Part shown: positions 44,003 to 52,870 of the stretch, in pieces
Layout of the letters: each line of letters begins with the position of its first letter
How positions within the stretch are numbered: position 1 is the stretch's first letter
NCBI RefSeq assembly: GCF_900112605.1
Contig: NZ_FOMJ01000005.1
Location: 83,199-147,198, forward strand
DNA: 64,000 nucleotides
Reading direction: 5' to 3'
DNA from: Thiohalospira halophila DSM 15071
GTDB taxonomy: Bacteria; Pseudomonadota; Gammaproteobacteria; Thiohalospirales; Thiohalospiraceae
Made by a program: the position numbers and the translations under genes
Notes under the pieces: model-generated
Databases searched by the model: none
The model's input: the letters and a program-made list of their open reading frames with translations, nothing else
Told to the model about the DNA's origin: nothing

Positions 44003-45997
44003 CTAATCCCACTCCGAAATAACAGCCTCCAATCGTTCAAAATGAATGCGCAACTGATCAAAATCTACCTTGTTGAGGGTCTTAGCATGTGCATCTGGCC
44101 TCCCAATGTCATTAACATCCTGAAGCATATGGACCGCCTTCCCTTTTTCTATGCCAAAAATATTCTCAAACTCCGGCCATTCTTTTTTCACCAAGTTAAC
44201 TAAATCCGAGAAATACAATGGTGATTCATTAGAAGCCAACAGATCGTCTAACTCGAAACCTTGGAGCTTTTCTCTTCGATCCTGTGGAATAGCCTGCAGC
44301 ATTTTATCTCTTGCTCTAGCTTTCCCATGATTTAATTTCAATGCAGTCTTGAATATTTTCCGCAGAGACTTCTCGATCCTATTTCTCCTTTGAGAAACCT
44401 CCGCAACCATCTCCTCATCACTCAAATTAATGCGCTTATACTTATATTTTTCTGCCAAATACTCTCGCACAACCTCTATATTTACTACATATCCGTTTTG
44501 GCTGCTCTGAATCAACCCATAACCGATTAGGTGCTGTGTCAGTTCAGGATTTCCTTTCGCGAGCTCCTCGAACTCATTATTCGCGCCTTGCGACAAATAC
44601 TTCAGCATCTCATATTCATCTGGGTACCATTGCTGCAAGACTTCCATTATCATATCCAAATAGTTTGCTGAATTCTCCGTGAATCGCGTCTTTATTTTTT
44701 GATACAGAGCTTTATCAACTCTCTGAGGCCGTTCGCCCTTCTGGTCTTCATGCATTAAACTGCATGCCTGCCGTATGAGAAAAGGATGCCCACCAAAATC
44801 TTCTGTAAGCTTGGAATAAACTATATCATCGAAATACAACCCCATATAACTCCCTAGCTTCCCAACCATTTTCCTGACCGTTTCGAGATCGAAGGTAGGA
44901 ACATACTGAGCAGGTATAGATGAGTATATTGGATTCTCATGACCAACTATCATTGAGTTTTCAACGCAGCTTGGGTTTGTACCAACTAACATATACGTAA
45001 AAACATTCGGATTTCGCTGATAGAACCCTCTCAGCGTTTGCCAAAAATAGACAAAATCATTGCCTATATCCCAATGCTCTGATGAAGCAGTTCCGGGTGT
45101 TATTCTTTCTATCTCATCGAACAAGAATAATGTAGATTGCTTTTTCTTGGATCTGTAAAGCTTGAGAATATCTTCCTCAAAACTGTCCGCAGCGTACTTT
45201 TCTTCATACCTCCCATCAGTATCAATCTTCACCTTAGAATTAATCGAATCCCGATATAGCTTAACCACCTTTTCAAGCAATTCATTCCATCTTAACAAGT
45301 GAATTGATGGACTCTCACAATCTATCGAGATATAGTTCCCGCCATTGGCGCCAAGCGTTCTTTCTATTGCATATATAATGGACGTTTTACCACTTTTGCG
45401 CAGGCCGAATAACCCGGTATGTTCGCCATCCTTGTGCCTACTGACGATCTCGTGGATTAAATGACTTCTGCCGAAAAAGTAAAGATCGCTTTTGAGGGGG
45501 GACTTGAAATCGAACAAATTTCGTGAATAAAAATATTTTCTAAATTTATTCATAAACAAATAGCCATCATTTGACCCCTTTAGCTCGTTATAAGTAAAAG
45601 GGATGATTATTGGCTGCTCCGGATCTGAGTTCAGCATGGAGTCGACTCTTTCTTCGATGTCAGGGTCTTTACTGATTAAAATCCGACAGATCGACTCTGC
45701 TCTGAAGTCAGTCAACTCAGATTCAGCCCAGCCGAATACATCTAATGTGCGAGGCTGAAAGTTATCATACGGACTAAAGACCGTTATAATTTCCCGTTCT
45801 ATGTTAAACATCTCCATGAAGTCTGGGGTCGGCTTCATCAAGAAATACCGATACTGCGCTCCAGAGAAAGAAACATCCCGACCTGGTCTTGTAAGAAACC
45901 ACGACTTGGAAACATTGCTCAAAATCTCTTTTTCTTCACGCCCAAAGTTACTTGTATCAAACTTGGGATGAAACCCCGGCGTCGTCTTTCTGCTCAT
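44003..45997 (-). CDS. Lone AAA/STAND-like P-loop ATPase, horizontally acquired, unknown function
   Basis: A 664-residue protein on DNA of about 40-45% GC, clearly unlike its neighbours in codon use. The N-terminal region (about 1-165) is of unknown fold and the ATPase follows. It has FGRSHLIHEIVSR, Walker A GLRKSGKTS (about residue 195) and Walker B TLFLFDEIERI. A winged-helix-like region sits around GGHPFLIRQACSLM onward. The C-terminal helical domain ends with GRPDAH (632-637), reminiscent of HEPN-type R/H motifs. Start 45997 is chosen for AAGGAG 8 nt upstream; a TTG nine codons earlier is less likely. The layout (regulatory ATPase, no partner) recalls STAND-type defence proteins, but that is inference. 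Confidence 0.8.
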   Translation of the reverse strand: MSRKTTPGFHPKFDTSNFGREEKEILSNVSKSWFLTRPGRDVSFSGAQYRYFLMKPTPDFMEMFNIEREIITVFSPYDNFQPRTLDVFGWAESELTDFRAESICRILISKDPDIEERVDSMLNSDPEQPIIIPFTYNELKGSNDGYLFMNKFRKYFYSRNLFDFKSPLKSDLYFFGRSHLIHEIVSRHKDGEHTGLFGLRKSGKTSIIYAIERTLGANGGNYISIDCESPSIHLLRWNELLEKVVKLYRDSINSKVKIDTDGRYEEKYAADSFEEDILKLYRSKKKQSTLFLFDEIERITPGTASSEHWDIGNDFVYFWQTLRGFYQRNPNVFTYMLVGTNPSCVENSMIVGHENPIYSSIPAQYVPTFDLETVRKMVGKLGSYMGLYFDDIVYSKLTEDFGGHPFLIRQACSLMHEDQKGERPQRVDKALYQKIKTRFTENSANYLDMIMEVLQQWYPDEYEMLKYLSQGANNEFEELAKGNPELTQHLIGYGLIQSSQNGYVVNIEVVREYLAEKYKYKRINLSDEEMVAEVSQRRNRIEKSLRKIFKTALKLNHGKARARDKMLQAIPQDRREKLQGFELDDLLASNESPLYFSDLVNLVKKEWPEFENIFGIEKGKAVHMLQDVNDIGRPDAHAKTLNKVDFDQLRIHFERLEAVISEWD

Positions 45998-46217
45998 ACC
46001 AACAACTCCTTGTTGCTTACTCAAAAACCAATCGTCCGACTAAAAAATACACATTTACTAAACTCTTCTGCCTCGGTAACGACTAGTCATGAGAGAAGTT
46101 TTTAGCTTCATATTTATGTGTACATTCCCACATTAGAACGTAACCTTTAGCCCAGTCGTAAGCAATCTAGGGAAGTAAACGGATAAGGTTGCCTCACCCC
46201 GTCCCGTCCCCGATACT
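45998..46217 (-). promoter_or_regulatory. AT-rich right flank and upstream region of the ATPase gene
   Basis: About 200 nt of AT-rich non-coding DNA holding the promoter of the ATPase gene (several A/T-rich -10-like stretches, none unambiguous) and its ribosome-binding site (AAGGAG, plus strand 46006-46011). Composition returns to GC-rich at about 46190, just before algH. No integrase or terminal repeat is visible. Confidence 0.45.
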
Positions 46218-46784
46218 GTGCGCATGCACGGTACCGACCTCACCGACCAGTTCCTCATCGCCATGCCGGCGCTCTCGGATCCCAACTTCGCGCAGGCGGT
46301 GGCCTATGTGGCCCAGCACAACGCCGAGGGGGCCTTCGGCATCGTCATCAACCGGCCCGCGGACGTGACCCTGGAGGAGATCCTGGCCCAGATGGATCTC
46401 CGGGCCGCCACGCCCGAGATCGGGGCGCAGCCGGTCTACTCCGGCGGGCCGGTGGATACCGAGCGCGGCTTCGTCCTCCACGCGCCGCTGGGCGACTGGG
46501 AGGCGACCCTGCCGGTCTCCGACGACATCGGCGTGACCACCTCCCGGGACATCCTGGAGGCCATGGCCAAGGGCGAGGGGCCGGAGGAGAGTCTGCTGGC
46601 CCTGGGCTACGCCGGCTGGGATGCCGGCCAGCTGGAGCAGGAGCTGGGCCAGAACACCTGGCTCAGCGTCCCCGCCAGCCGGGAGGTCCTCTTCCGCACG
46701 CCGGCGGAGCAGCGCTGGCAGGCCGCGGCCACCACCCTGGGCGTGGACCTGACCCTGCTCTCCAAGGACGCGGGCCACGCGTGA
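46218..46784 (+). CDS. algH: YqgE/AlgH family protein
   Basis: A conserved protein of unknown biochemical role, named after alginate regulation in Pseudomonas. The signature LTDQFLIAMPALSDPNFAQAV is at the start, with GAFGIVINRP and VYSGGPVDTERGFVLH following; about 187 residues, as expected. GTG 46218 or ATG 46224 could start; neither has a clear Shine-Dalgarno sequence. It opens the algH-ruvX-pyrR-pyrB-pyrC operon, whose upstream neighbour would normally be tonB. Confidence 0.94.
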   Translation: MRMHGTDLTDQFLIAMPALSDPNFAQAVAYVAQHNAEGAFGIVINRPADVTLEEILAQMDLRAATPEIGAQPVYSGGPVDTERGFVLHAPLGDWEATLPVSDDIGVTTSRDILEAMAKGEGPEESLLALGYAGWDAGQLEQELGQNTWLSVPASREVLFRTPAEQRWQAAATTLGVDLTLLSKDAGHA

Positions 46785-47215
46785 GCGGCCGCCGGCTGCT
46801 GGCCTTCGACTTCGGCCTCAGGCGCATCGGCGTGGCCGCCGGCCACGAGGACCTTCCCGCCGGCCGGGAGGTGACCACCCTCCCCGCCCGCGAGGGCATC
46901 CCGGACTGGCAGGCGGTGGCCGATCTGCTGGCCGAGCACGAGCCGGAGCTACTGGTGGTGGGTGACCCGCTCACCCTGGAGGGCGAGACCCAGGACGTGA
47001 CCGAGGCGGCCCGACGCTTCGGCCGCCGGCTCCACGGCCGCTTCGGCCTGCCGGTGGCGACGGTGGACGAGCGGCTGACCTCCCGGGAGGCGCGCGCGGA
47101 ACTGCGCGAGCGCGGCGAGGGGGACCCGGCCCCGGAACGCATCGACCAGGTGGCCGCCCGCCTCATCCTCGAGGACTGGGTGCGCCGCAACGAGACCGAA
47201 ACGAGGGACGCATGA
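46781..47215 (+). CDS. ruvX: RuvX/YqgF, Holliday-junction resolvase-like nuclease (pre-16S rRNA maturation)
   Basis: A 144-residue RNase H-fold protein. LLAFDFGLRRIGVAAG carries the first catalytic Asp, VVGDPLTLEGE the middle motif, VDERLTSREA the Glu and RIDQVAARLILEDW the last Asp. It is implicated in processing the 5' end of 16S rRNA. GTG start overlapping the algH stop (GTGA); the pyrR ATG overlaps its own stop. Confidence 0.94.
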   Translation: MSGRRLLAFDFGLRRIGVAAGHEDLPAGREVTTLPAREGIPDWQAVADLLAEHEPELLVVGDPLTLEGETQDVTEAARRFGRRLHGRFGLPVATVDERLTSREARAELRERGEGDPAPERIDQVAARLILEDWVRRNETETRDA

Positions 47216-47724
47216 CCGCCGACGAGCAGGTGGATACCGGGCCGCTACTGGATGCGCTCACCGAGGGCGCTAAACAGTGGCTGGACGCCCACGACGGCCA
47301 CCGGCCGCTGCTGGTGGGGATCCACACCGGCGGCGCCTGGGTGGCGGAGGAGCTCCACCACCGGCTGGGGCTGGATGAGCCGCTGGGCACGCTGGACATC
47401 TCCTTCTACCGCGACGACTTCTCGCGCATCGGCGTCCACCCGCAGGTAAAGCCCTCCCACCTCCCGGTGACGGTGGAGGACCGCCCCATCCTGCTGGTGG
47501 ACGACGTCCTGCAGACCGGGCGCACCGTGCGCGCGGCGCTCAACGAGATCTTCGACTACGGCCGGCCCGCCTCGGTGGCCCTGGCGGTCCTGGTGGACCG
47601 GCCCGGCCGGGAGCTGCCCATCGCCGCCGAGGTCGCCGGCGCCCGCTGGGACCTGCCCGCACAGCGGCAGGTGAAGCTCGACGGCCCCGACCCCCTCACC
47701 CTCACCCTCCACGACCTGGCATGA
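47212..47724 (+). CDS. pyrR: PyrR, pyrimidine regulator / uracil phosphoribosyltransferase
   Basis: A 170-residue phosphoribosyltransferase-fold protein with the PRPP-binding motif [16 protein letters not shown] and the early [10 protein letters not shown] loop. In many bacteria PyrR regulates pyr genes and may carry minor UPRT activity. The spacer to pyrB is a 4-nt overlap, so no classic attenuator lies between them. Conserved position before pyrB. Confidence 0.94.
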   Translation: MTADEQVDTGPLLDALTEGAKQWLDAHDGHRPLLVGIHTGGAWVAEELHHRLGLDEPLGTLDISFYRDDFSRIGVHPQVKPSHLPVTVEDRPILLVDDVLQTGRTVRAALNEIFDYGRPASVALAVLVDRPGRELPIAAEVAGARWDLPAQRQVKLDGPDPLTLTLHDLA

Positions 47725-48704
47725 AACGCAACAATATTCAGCTGGACGACCAGGGCCGCCTGCGCCACTTCCTCTCGGTGGAGGGGCTGCCGCGGACCAC
47801 GCTCACCGAGATCCTGGACACCGCCGAGTCCCTCGCCAGCGCGGCGTCCCAGAACGTGAAGAAGGTGCCGCTTTTGCGCGGCAAGACCATCGTCAATCTC
47901 TTCTTCGAGCCCTCCACCCGCACGCGCACCACCTTCGAGCTGGCGGCCAAGCGGCTCTCCGCCGACAGCCTGAACATGAACATCTCCGCCTCCTCCACCA
48001 GCAAGGGCGAGAGCCTGCTGGACATGCTCCACAACCTGGAGGCGATGCAGTGCGACATGTTCGTGGTGCGCCATGCGGAGTCGGGGGCGGCGAACTTCAT
48101 CGCCCGCAACGTCGGCGACTCCATCGCCGTGGTGAATGCGGGGGACGGCCGCCACGCCCACCCCACCCAGGCGATGCTGGACATGTTCACCATCCGCCGC
48201 CACAAGGGCGAGTTCCACAACCTGCGGGTGGCCATCGTGGGCGACGTGGGCCACTCCCGGGTGGCGCGCTCCCAGATCCACGCCCTGACCACCCTGGGCG
48301 TGCCGGAGGTGCGGGTGATCGGCCCCAAGACGCTGATCCCGGAGAGCCTGCGCGGGCTGGGGGTGCACATCTACCACGACCTGGACGAGGGCCTGGACGG
48401 GGTGGACGTGGTCCTGGTCCTGCGGCTGCAGAACGAGCGCATGGGCGCCGCCCTGCTGCCCAGCGAGCGGGAGTACTTCCATCTCTACGGCATTACCGCC
48501 GAGCGGCTGGAGCGCGCCGCCGATGACGCCATCGTCCTCCACCCCGGCCCCATCAACCGCGGCGTGGAGATCGACTCCGAGGTGGCCGACGGCGAGCGCT
48601 CGGTGATCCTGGAGCAGGTCACCCACGGCATCGCCGTGCGCATGGCCGCCATGTCCCTGGTCATGGGCCAGCATCCGGGCAAGGACGGGGAGGCGCGCGC
48701 ATGA
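47721..48704 (+). CDS. pyrB: Aspartate carbamoyltransferase catalytic subunit
   Basis: This enzyme forms carbamoyl aspartate in de novo pyrimidine synthesis. The 327 residues have the carbamoyl-phosphate motif [16 protein letters not shown], the 80s loop [13 protein letters not shown], the [11 protein letters not shown] segment, and [11 protein letters not shown]. The longer N-terminus and the following pyrC-like gene fit the Pseudomonas-type ATCase, in which PyrB assembles with an inactive dihydroorotase homologue. Confidence 0.97.
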   Translation: MKRNNIQLDDQGRLRHFLSVEGLPRTTLTEILDTAESLASAASQNVKKVPLLRGKTIVNLFFEPSTRTRTTFELAAKRLSADSLNMNISASSTSKGESLLDMLHNLEAMQCDMFVVRHAESGAANFIARNVGDSIAVVNAGDGRHAHPTQAMLDMFTIRRHKGEFHNLRVAIVGDVGHSRVARSQIHALTTLGVPEVRVIGPKTLIPESLRGLGVHIYHDLDEGLDGVDVVLVLRLQNERMGAALLPSEREYFHLYGITAERLERAADDAIVLHPGPINRGVEIDSEVADGERSVILEQVTHGIAVRMAAMSLVMGQHPGKDGEARA

Positions 48705-49984
48705 GGACCCATATCCGCGGCGGCCGGGTCATCGACCCGGCCAACGAACTGGACACCACCACCGACGTCTTCCTCGCCGAGGGGCGGATCCTGGCCGTGG
48801 GCGACGAGACGCCGGAAGGCTTTGCCGCCGACGAGACCATCGACGCCGCCGGCCTGTTGGTCGCCCCCGGTCTGGTGGACCTCCAGGCGCGGCTGCGCGA
48901 GCCCGGCCAGGAATACAAGGGCGACATCGCCAGCGAGACCCGCGCCGCCATCCGGGGCGGGATCACCACCCTCTGCGCGCCGCCGGACACCGACCCGCCC
49001 ATCGACACCCCGGCGGTGGCCAGCCTGCTCATCGAGCGGGCCGAGGACGTGGGTGCAGCCCGCGTGCTGCCGGTGGGGGCGCTCACCGCCGGGCTGGCCG
49101 GCGAGCACCTGAGCGAGCTGGTGAATCTCCACCGCGCCGGCTGCGTCGCCTTCTCCAACAACCGCTACCCGATCACCAACACCCAGGTCCTGCGCCGCGC
49201 CATGGAGTACGCGGCCACCTGCGACCTCACCGTCCTCATCCACGCCGAGGACCCGTGGCTGGCCGAGAAGGGCTGCGCCCACGACGGCGAGGTGGCCAGC
49301 CGGCTGGGGCTGCCGGGGATCCCCGTCTCCGCGGAGACGGTAGAGATCGCCCGCACCCTGGCGCTGGTGGAGCAGACCGGGGTGCGCGCCCACTACTGCA
49401 AGGTCTCCAGCGGCACCGGCGTGGAGCTCATCCGCCGCGCCCGGGCCGACGGCCTGCCGGTGACCGCCAACGTCTCCATCAACCAGCTCCATCTCACGGA
49501 GATGGAGATCGGCGACTTCAACACCCTCTACCACGTCCGCCCGCCCCTGCGGACCCAGCGCGACCGCGATCTGCTGCGCCGGGCGGTGGCCGACGGCACC
49601 GTCCAGGCCATCTGCTCCGACCACCAGCCCCACGACGCCGACGCCAAGCTCGCCCCCTTCGGCGAGAGCGCCGCCGGGATCTCCGGGCTGGAGACCCTGC
49701 TGGGGCTGACCCTGCGCCTGGTCCGCGACCGCCTGCTGGACCTGCCCACCGCCCTGGCCCGGATCACCTGCGACCCGGCCCGCGCCCTGGGCCTGCCCGG
49801 CGGTACCCTGACCCCCGGCACGGCGGCGGACCTCTGCCTCTTCGACCCCGAGGCGGAGTGGGAGGTGGACCCGTCCACCTTCGCCAGCCGCGGCCAGAAC
49901 TCCCCCTACGGCCACTGGTTCCTGCCCGGCCGGGTGGAGCGGACCCTGGTGGACGGCCGCACCGTCCACCGCGCCGAGGACTAG
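48701..49984 (+). CDS. pyrC: Dihydroorotase-like PyrC', probably the non-catalytic partner of PyrB
   Basis: A 427-residue amidohydrolase-fold protein. The N-terminal metal-binding HxH that active dihydroorotases carry (DxHxHLRxPG) is replaced: the segment reads [17 protein letters not shown]. Later His residues are partly kept ([14 protein letters not shown]). This matches the inactive PyrC' subunit of Pseudomonas-type ATCase dodecamers, needed for PyrB assembly. A genuine dihydroorotase should exist elsewhere. Coupled to pyrB by a 4-nt overlap. Confidence 0.9.
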   Translation: MRTHIRGGRVIDPANELDTTTDVFLAEGRILAVGDETPEGFAADETIDAAGLLVAPGLVDLQARLREPGQEYKGDIASETRAAIRGGITTLCAPPDTDPPIDTPAVASLLIERAEDVGAARVLPVGALTAGLAGEHLSELVNLHRAGCVAFSNNRYPITNTQVLRRAMEYAATCDLTVLIHAEDPWLAEKGCAHDGEVASRLGLPGIPVSAETVEIARTLALVEQTGVRAHYCKVSSGTGVELIRRARADGLPVTANVSINQLHLTEMEIGDFNTLYHVRPPLRTQRDRDLLRRAVADGTVQAICSDHQPHDADAKLAPFGESAAGISGLETLLGLTLRLVRDRLLDLPTALARITCDPARALGLPGGTLTPGTAADLCLFDPEAEWEVDPSTFASRGQNSPYGHWFLPGRVERTLVDGRTVHRAED

Positions 49985-49985
49985 G

Positions 49986-50588
49986 ATGCACGCCGCCACC
50001 GAGGCGGGGCGCACCGATCACCCCGGCGGCTTCACCGAGATCCGGCTGACCACCGAGGCCGCGCCCCGGCCGGGGCAGTACCTCACCACGGAAGACGGCA
50101 CCGGTCTGCCCGTGATGGCCGCCGGCAACGGCGAGGTGCGGGTGCTCGTCCCCGGCCCGGTCCCGTCGGCCATCACCGCCGTGGCAGTGGCCGGCGAGGC
50201 GCTGGCCCCCGAACCCAGCTGGCTGGCCGTGGCCGATGCCGCCGGCCTGGCGCCGCTGTTGTTCGCCGCCAGCGGCGAGGTACCGCCGGGGCTGGCGCTC
50301 CTGGGCCTGGACGAGGCCCCCTTCACGCCCCGGCCGTCGCGCTTTCTCACCCCGGAGCTGCCGGCGCACCTCATCGCCGCCGCGCCGCTGCTCGAGGATC
50401 GCGGGATCGCCAGCCGCCTGGCCCTGCCGGACCACCCGGCGGCCTGGGAGGGGACGCTGGCGGAGCTGGTCGCCACCGCCGTCGCCGGCCGGCCACGACC
50501 GGTGGTGGTGCTGGGGCGGCCGGCGACCATCGCGGCCGTGGAGGCGGTAGTGGAAGGCCCGATTACCGGTGTGCCCCAGCCGGGATAG
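49986..50588 (+). CDS. Hypothetical protein, possibly ferredoxin-reductase/PyrK-like
   Basis: A 200-residue protein, 1 nt after the pyrC' stop. The N-terminal part (FTEIRLTTEAAPRPGQYLT) resembles the flavin-binding beta-barrel entry of ferredoxin-reductase-like proteins. The rest (GLAPLLFAA, then AHLIAAAPLLEDRGIASRLAL and RPRPVVVLG) suggests a degenerate nucleotide-binding half. The FAD signature (RxYS) is not seen and there is no Cys cluster, so it is not a typical PyrK. Its operon place hints at a pyrimidine or redox role. Low certainty. Confidence 0.6.
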   Translation: MHAATEAGRTDHPGGFTEIRLTTEAAPRPGQYLTTEDGTGLPVMAAGNGEVRVLVPGPVPSAITAVAVAGEALAPEPSWLAVADAAGLAPLLFAASGEVPPGLALLGLDEAPFTPRPSRFLTPELPAHLIAAAPLLEDRGIASRLALPDHPAAWEGTLAELVATAVAGRPRPVVVLGRPATIAAVEAVVEGPITGVPQPG

Positions 50589-50592
50589 CCAG

Positions 50593-51714
50593 CTACTCCG
50601 GCTCGCCGTCCACCTCCAGCCCCTCGCCCAGGCTCTCGTCGCCCCCCTCCAGCCGCATGGACAGCCGCAGATCGTGGGGCGAGTCGGCGTGGGCCAGGGC
50701 CATCTTTGCCGTGATGGTCTCCGCCCGCTGGAGCTCCAGCAGGGACTGGTCGAAGGTGTGCATCCCCTCCTGGTTGAGGCGCGCCATGACCTCCTTGAGC
50801 TCGTCGAAGTGGCCGCGGCGAATGAGGTCCTCCACGCGCGGGCTACGCACCAGCGCCTCGGTGGCCGGCACCCGACCCTGTTCGTCCCGGGTGGGGACCA
50901 GTTGCTGGGCGAGGACGGCGTGGAGGTGCATGGCCAGGTCCATGCGCACCTGACGGTGGCGCTTCTCCGGGAAGAAGTTGAGGATGCGCTCCAGGGCCTG
51001 ATCGGCGGTGGTGGCGTGGAGGGTCGCCAGGCAGAGGTGGCCGGTCTCGGCGAAGCCCAGGGCGTAGTCCATGACCTCCGGGGAGCGGATCTCGCCGATG
51101 ACCACCACGTCCGGCGACTGGCGCAGGGCGTTGCGCAGCGCGGTGGGGTAGTCGTCGGTATCCAGCCCCACCTCCCGCTGGGTTACCACGCTGGCCCCGT
51201 GGCGGTGCATGTACTCGATGGGATCCTCCACCGTGAGGATGTGGCCCCGGCCGTTCTGGTTGCGGTGTTCCACCATGGCCGCCAGCGTGGTGGACTTGCC
51301 GGAGCCGGCCCCGCCCACCACCAGGACCAGCCCCCGCCGCCGGCCGCACCAGTCGGCCACCACCGGCGGCAGGCCCAGCTCCTCCAGCGTCGGCACCTTC
51401 GATTCGATGCGCCGGACCACCATCCCCGCCTGCCCGCGCTGGCGAAAGGCGCTGACGCGGAAGCGGCCGATGCCGCTGCGGCTGAGCGCGAAGTTGGCCT
51501 CCCCCTCGATGTCGAACTCCCGCTGCTGGGCCTCGGTCATGGTGGCGCGCACCGTCTCGCGCGTCCCCTCGGGGGAGAGCGCCTCCCGGGAGAGGGCGTG
51601 GATGGTCCCCTGGATCCGCAGGCTGGGGGGCAGGCCGGCAGTGACGAAAAGGTCCGACGCCTGCCGCCGCACCATGAGCTTGAGGATGGGGTCCAGGTCG
51701 CCCAGCGGCTTCAC
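50593..51714 (-). CDS. pilU: PilU, accessory twitching-motility ATPase
   Basis: A 373-residue secretion-type hexameric ATPase acting with PilT in pilus retraction. Walker A is GGAGSGKSTT, the Asp box is ILTVEDPIEY and Walker B is VVVIGEIRSPEV; His-box residues are in GHLCLATLHA. The long C-terminal tail (LEGGDESLGEGLEVDGEPE) is typical of PilU versus PilT. GTG start, overlapping the pilT stop (GTGA). Confidence 0.95.
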   Translation of the reverse strand: MKPLGDLDPILKLMVRRQASDLFVTAGLPPSLRIQGTIHALSREALSPEGTRETVRATMTEAQQREFDIEGEANFALSRSGIGRFRVSAFRQRGQAGMVVRRIESKVPTLEELGLPPVVADWCGRRRGLVLVVGGAGSGKSTTLAAMVEHRNQNGRGHILTVEDPIEYMHRHGASVVTQREVGLDTDDYPTALRNALRQSPDVVVIGEIRSPEVMDYALGFAETGHLCLATLHATTADQALERILNFFPEKRHRQVRMDLAMHLHAVLAQQLVPTRDEQGRVPATEALVRSPRVEDLIRRGHFDELKEVMARLNQEGMHTFDQSLLELQRAETITAKMALAHADSPHDLRLSMRLEGGDESLGEGLEVDGEPE

Positions 51715-52748
51715 TGCACCGCCTCCCGGTAGAAGGCGAAGCGCCGCGCCTCCTCGAGATTCACCGAGCCCTGGGCGACCAGCCCCTGGAGGGACTGGTC
51801 CAGGGTGGTCATGCCGGCGGCCTGGCCGGTCTGCATCACCGAGTAGATCTGGGCGATCTTGTCCTCCCGGATGAGATTGCGCACCGCCGAGGTCCCCACC
51901 AGGATCTCGTGGGCCGCCACCCGGCTACCACTGGTGGACTTGAGCAGGACCTGGGCGACCACCCCGCGCAGGGACTCCGCCAGCATGGAGCGGATCATGT
52001 CCTTCTCCGCCGCCGGGAAGACGTCGATGATGCGATCCACCGTCTTGGCCGCGGAGCTGGTGTGGAGGGTACCGAAGACCAGATGGCCGGTCTCGGCGGC
52101 GGTGAGCGCCAGGCGGATGGTCTCCAGGTCCCGCAGCTCCCCCACCAGGATGGTGTCCGGGTCCTCGCGCAGGGCCGAGCGCAGGGCGGCGCTGAAATCG
52201 ACCGTATCGCGATGGATCTCGCGCTGATTGACCAGCCCGCGGCGGGAATCGTGGACGAACTCGATGGGATCCTCGATAGTGAGGATGTGGCCGGCCTCGT
52301 TGCGGTTCTTGTGGTCGACCATGGCGGCCAGGGTGGTGGACTTGCCGGAGCCGGTGGGGCCGGTAACCAGGACCAGGCCGGTGCGCAGGGTGGCCAGCTC
52401 GCGCAGGACGCCGGGCGCCCCCAGCCGTTCCAGGTCCAGGATCTCGCCGGGGATGTGGCGGAAGGCGGCGCCGGCGCCGCGGTTCTGGTGGAAGGCGTTG
52501 ACGCGGAACCGGCCCAGGCCGGCCAGCTCCACGGCGAAGTCCAGCTCCTGCTCCTCCTCGTAGGTGCGGCGCTGGCGCTCGGACATGATGCCCTGGATCA
52601 GCGCCTGGACCGTGCGGTCGTCCAGCTCGGGGGTGTTCACCCGGCGCAGCTCGCCGTTGATACGCAACAGCGGCGGCATCCCGGCGGAGAGGTGGAGATC
52701 GGAGGCGCCCTGGCGAACGGCGAGCGCCAGGAGTTCTTCCAGTTCCAT
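51711..52748 (-). CDS. pilT: PilT, type IV pilus retraction ATPase
   Basis: A 345-residue retraction motor. Walker A is TGPTGSGKSTT, Asp box ILTIEDPIEFVH, Walker B TILVGELRDLETI, and the AETGHLVFGTLHTSSA His box. The C-terminal AGMTTLDQSL region is present. ATG 52748 follows GGAGG; upstream in-frame ATGs lack homology. Outputs of the pil-chp operon act on this motor. Divergent from yggS. Confidence 0.97.
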   Translation of the reverse strand: MELEELLALAVRQGASDLHLSAGMPPLLRINGELRRVNTPELDDRTVQALIQGIMSERQRRTYEEEQELDFAVELAGLGRFRVNAFHQNRGAGAAFRHIPGEILDLERLGAPGVLRELATLRTGLVLVTGPTGSGKSTTLAAMVDHKNRNEAGHILTIEDPIEFVHDSRRGLVNQREIHRDTVDFSAALRSALREDPDTILVGELRDLETIRLALTAAETGHLVFGTLHTSSAAKTVDRIIDVFPAAEKDMIRSMLAESLRGVVAQVLLKSTSGSRVAAHEILVGTSAVRNLIREDKIAQIYSVMQTGQAAGMTTLDQSLQGLVAQGSVNLEEARRFAFYREAVQ

Positions 52749-52820
52749 GGCCGTGGTCCTCCCTGATGGTCGCGGCATGGCCGCGCGCGCCGTCCTGGCG
52801 CCGATGGTCGCCACGGGTTC

Positions 52821-52850
52821 CGGGCGACTAGTATCATTACGCTACACCGG
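52821..52850 (+). promoter_or_regulatory. Candidate promoter of the yggS-proC operon
   Basis: A small AT-rich patch (ACTAGTATCATTACGCTACA, about 52828-52847) in the pilT-yggS divergent spacer contains TATCAT at 52832-52837, a good -10 hexamer, about 34 nt before the yggS start. No clear -35 is visible. Confidence 0.4.
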
Positions 52851-52870
52851 GCCGGCGGAGGGAGGCAACG

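Noticed and set aside
43851-46217. A prophage or integrative element
   Set aside because: No integrase, phage structural gene, terminal repeat or tRNA target could be found; only one cargo gene is present.
48701-49984. Calling this a fully active dihydroorotase
   Set aside because: The N-terminal HxH zinc ligands are replaced, so I describe it as the PyrC'-type partner.
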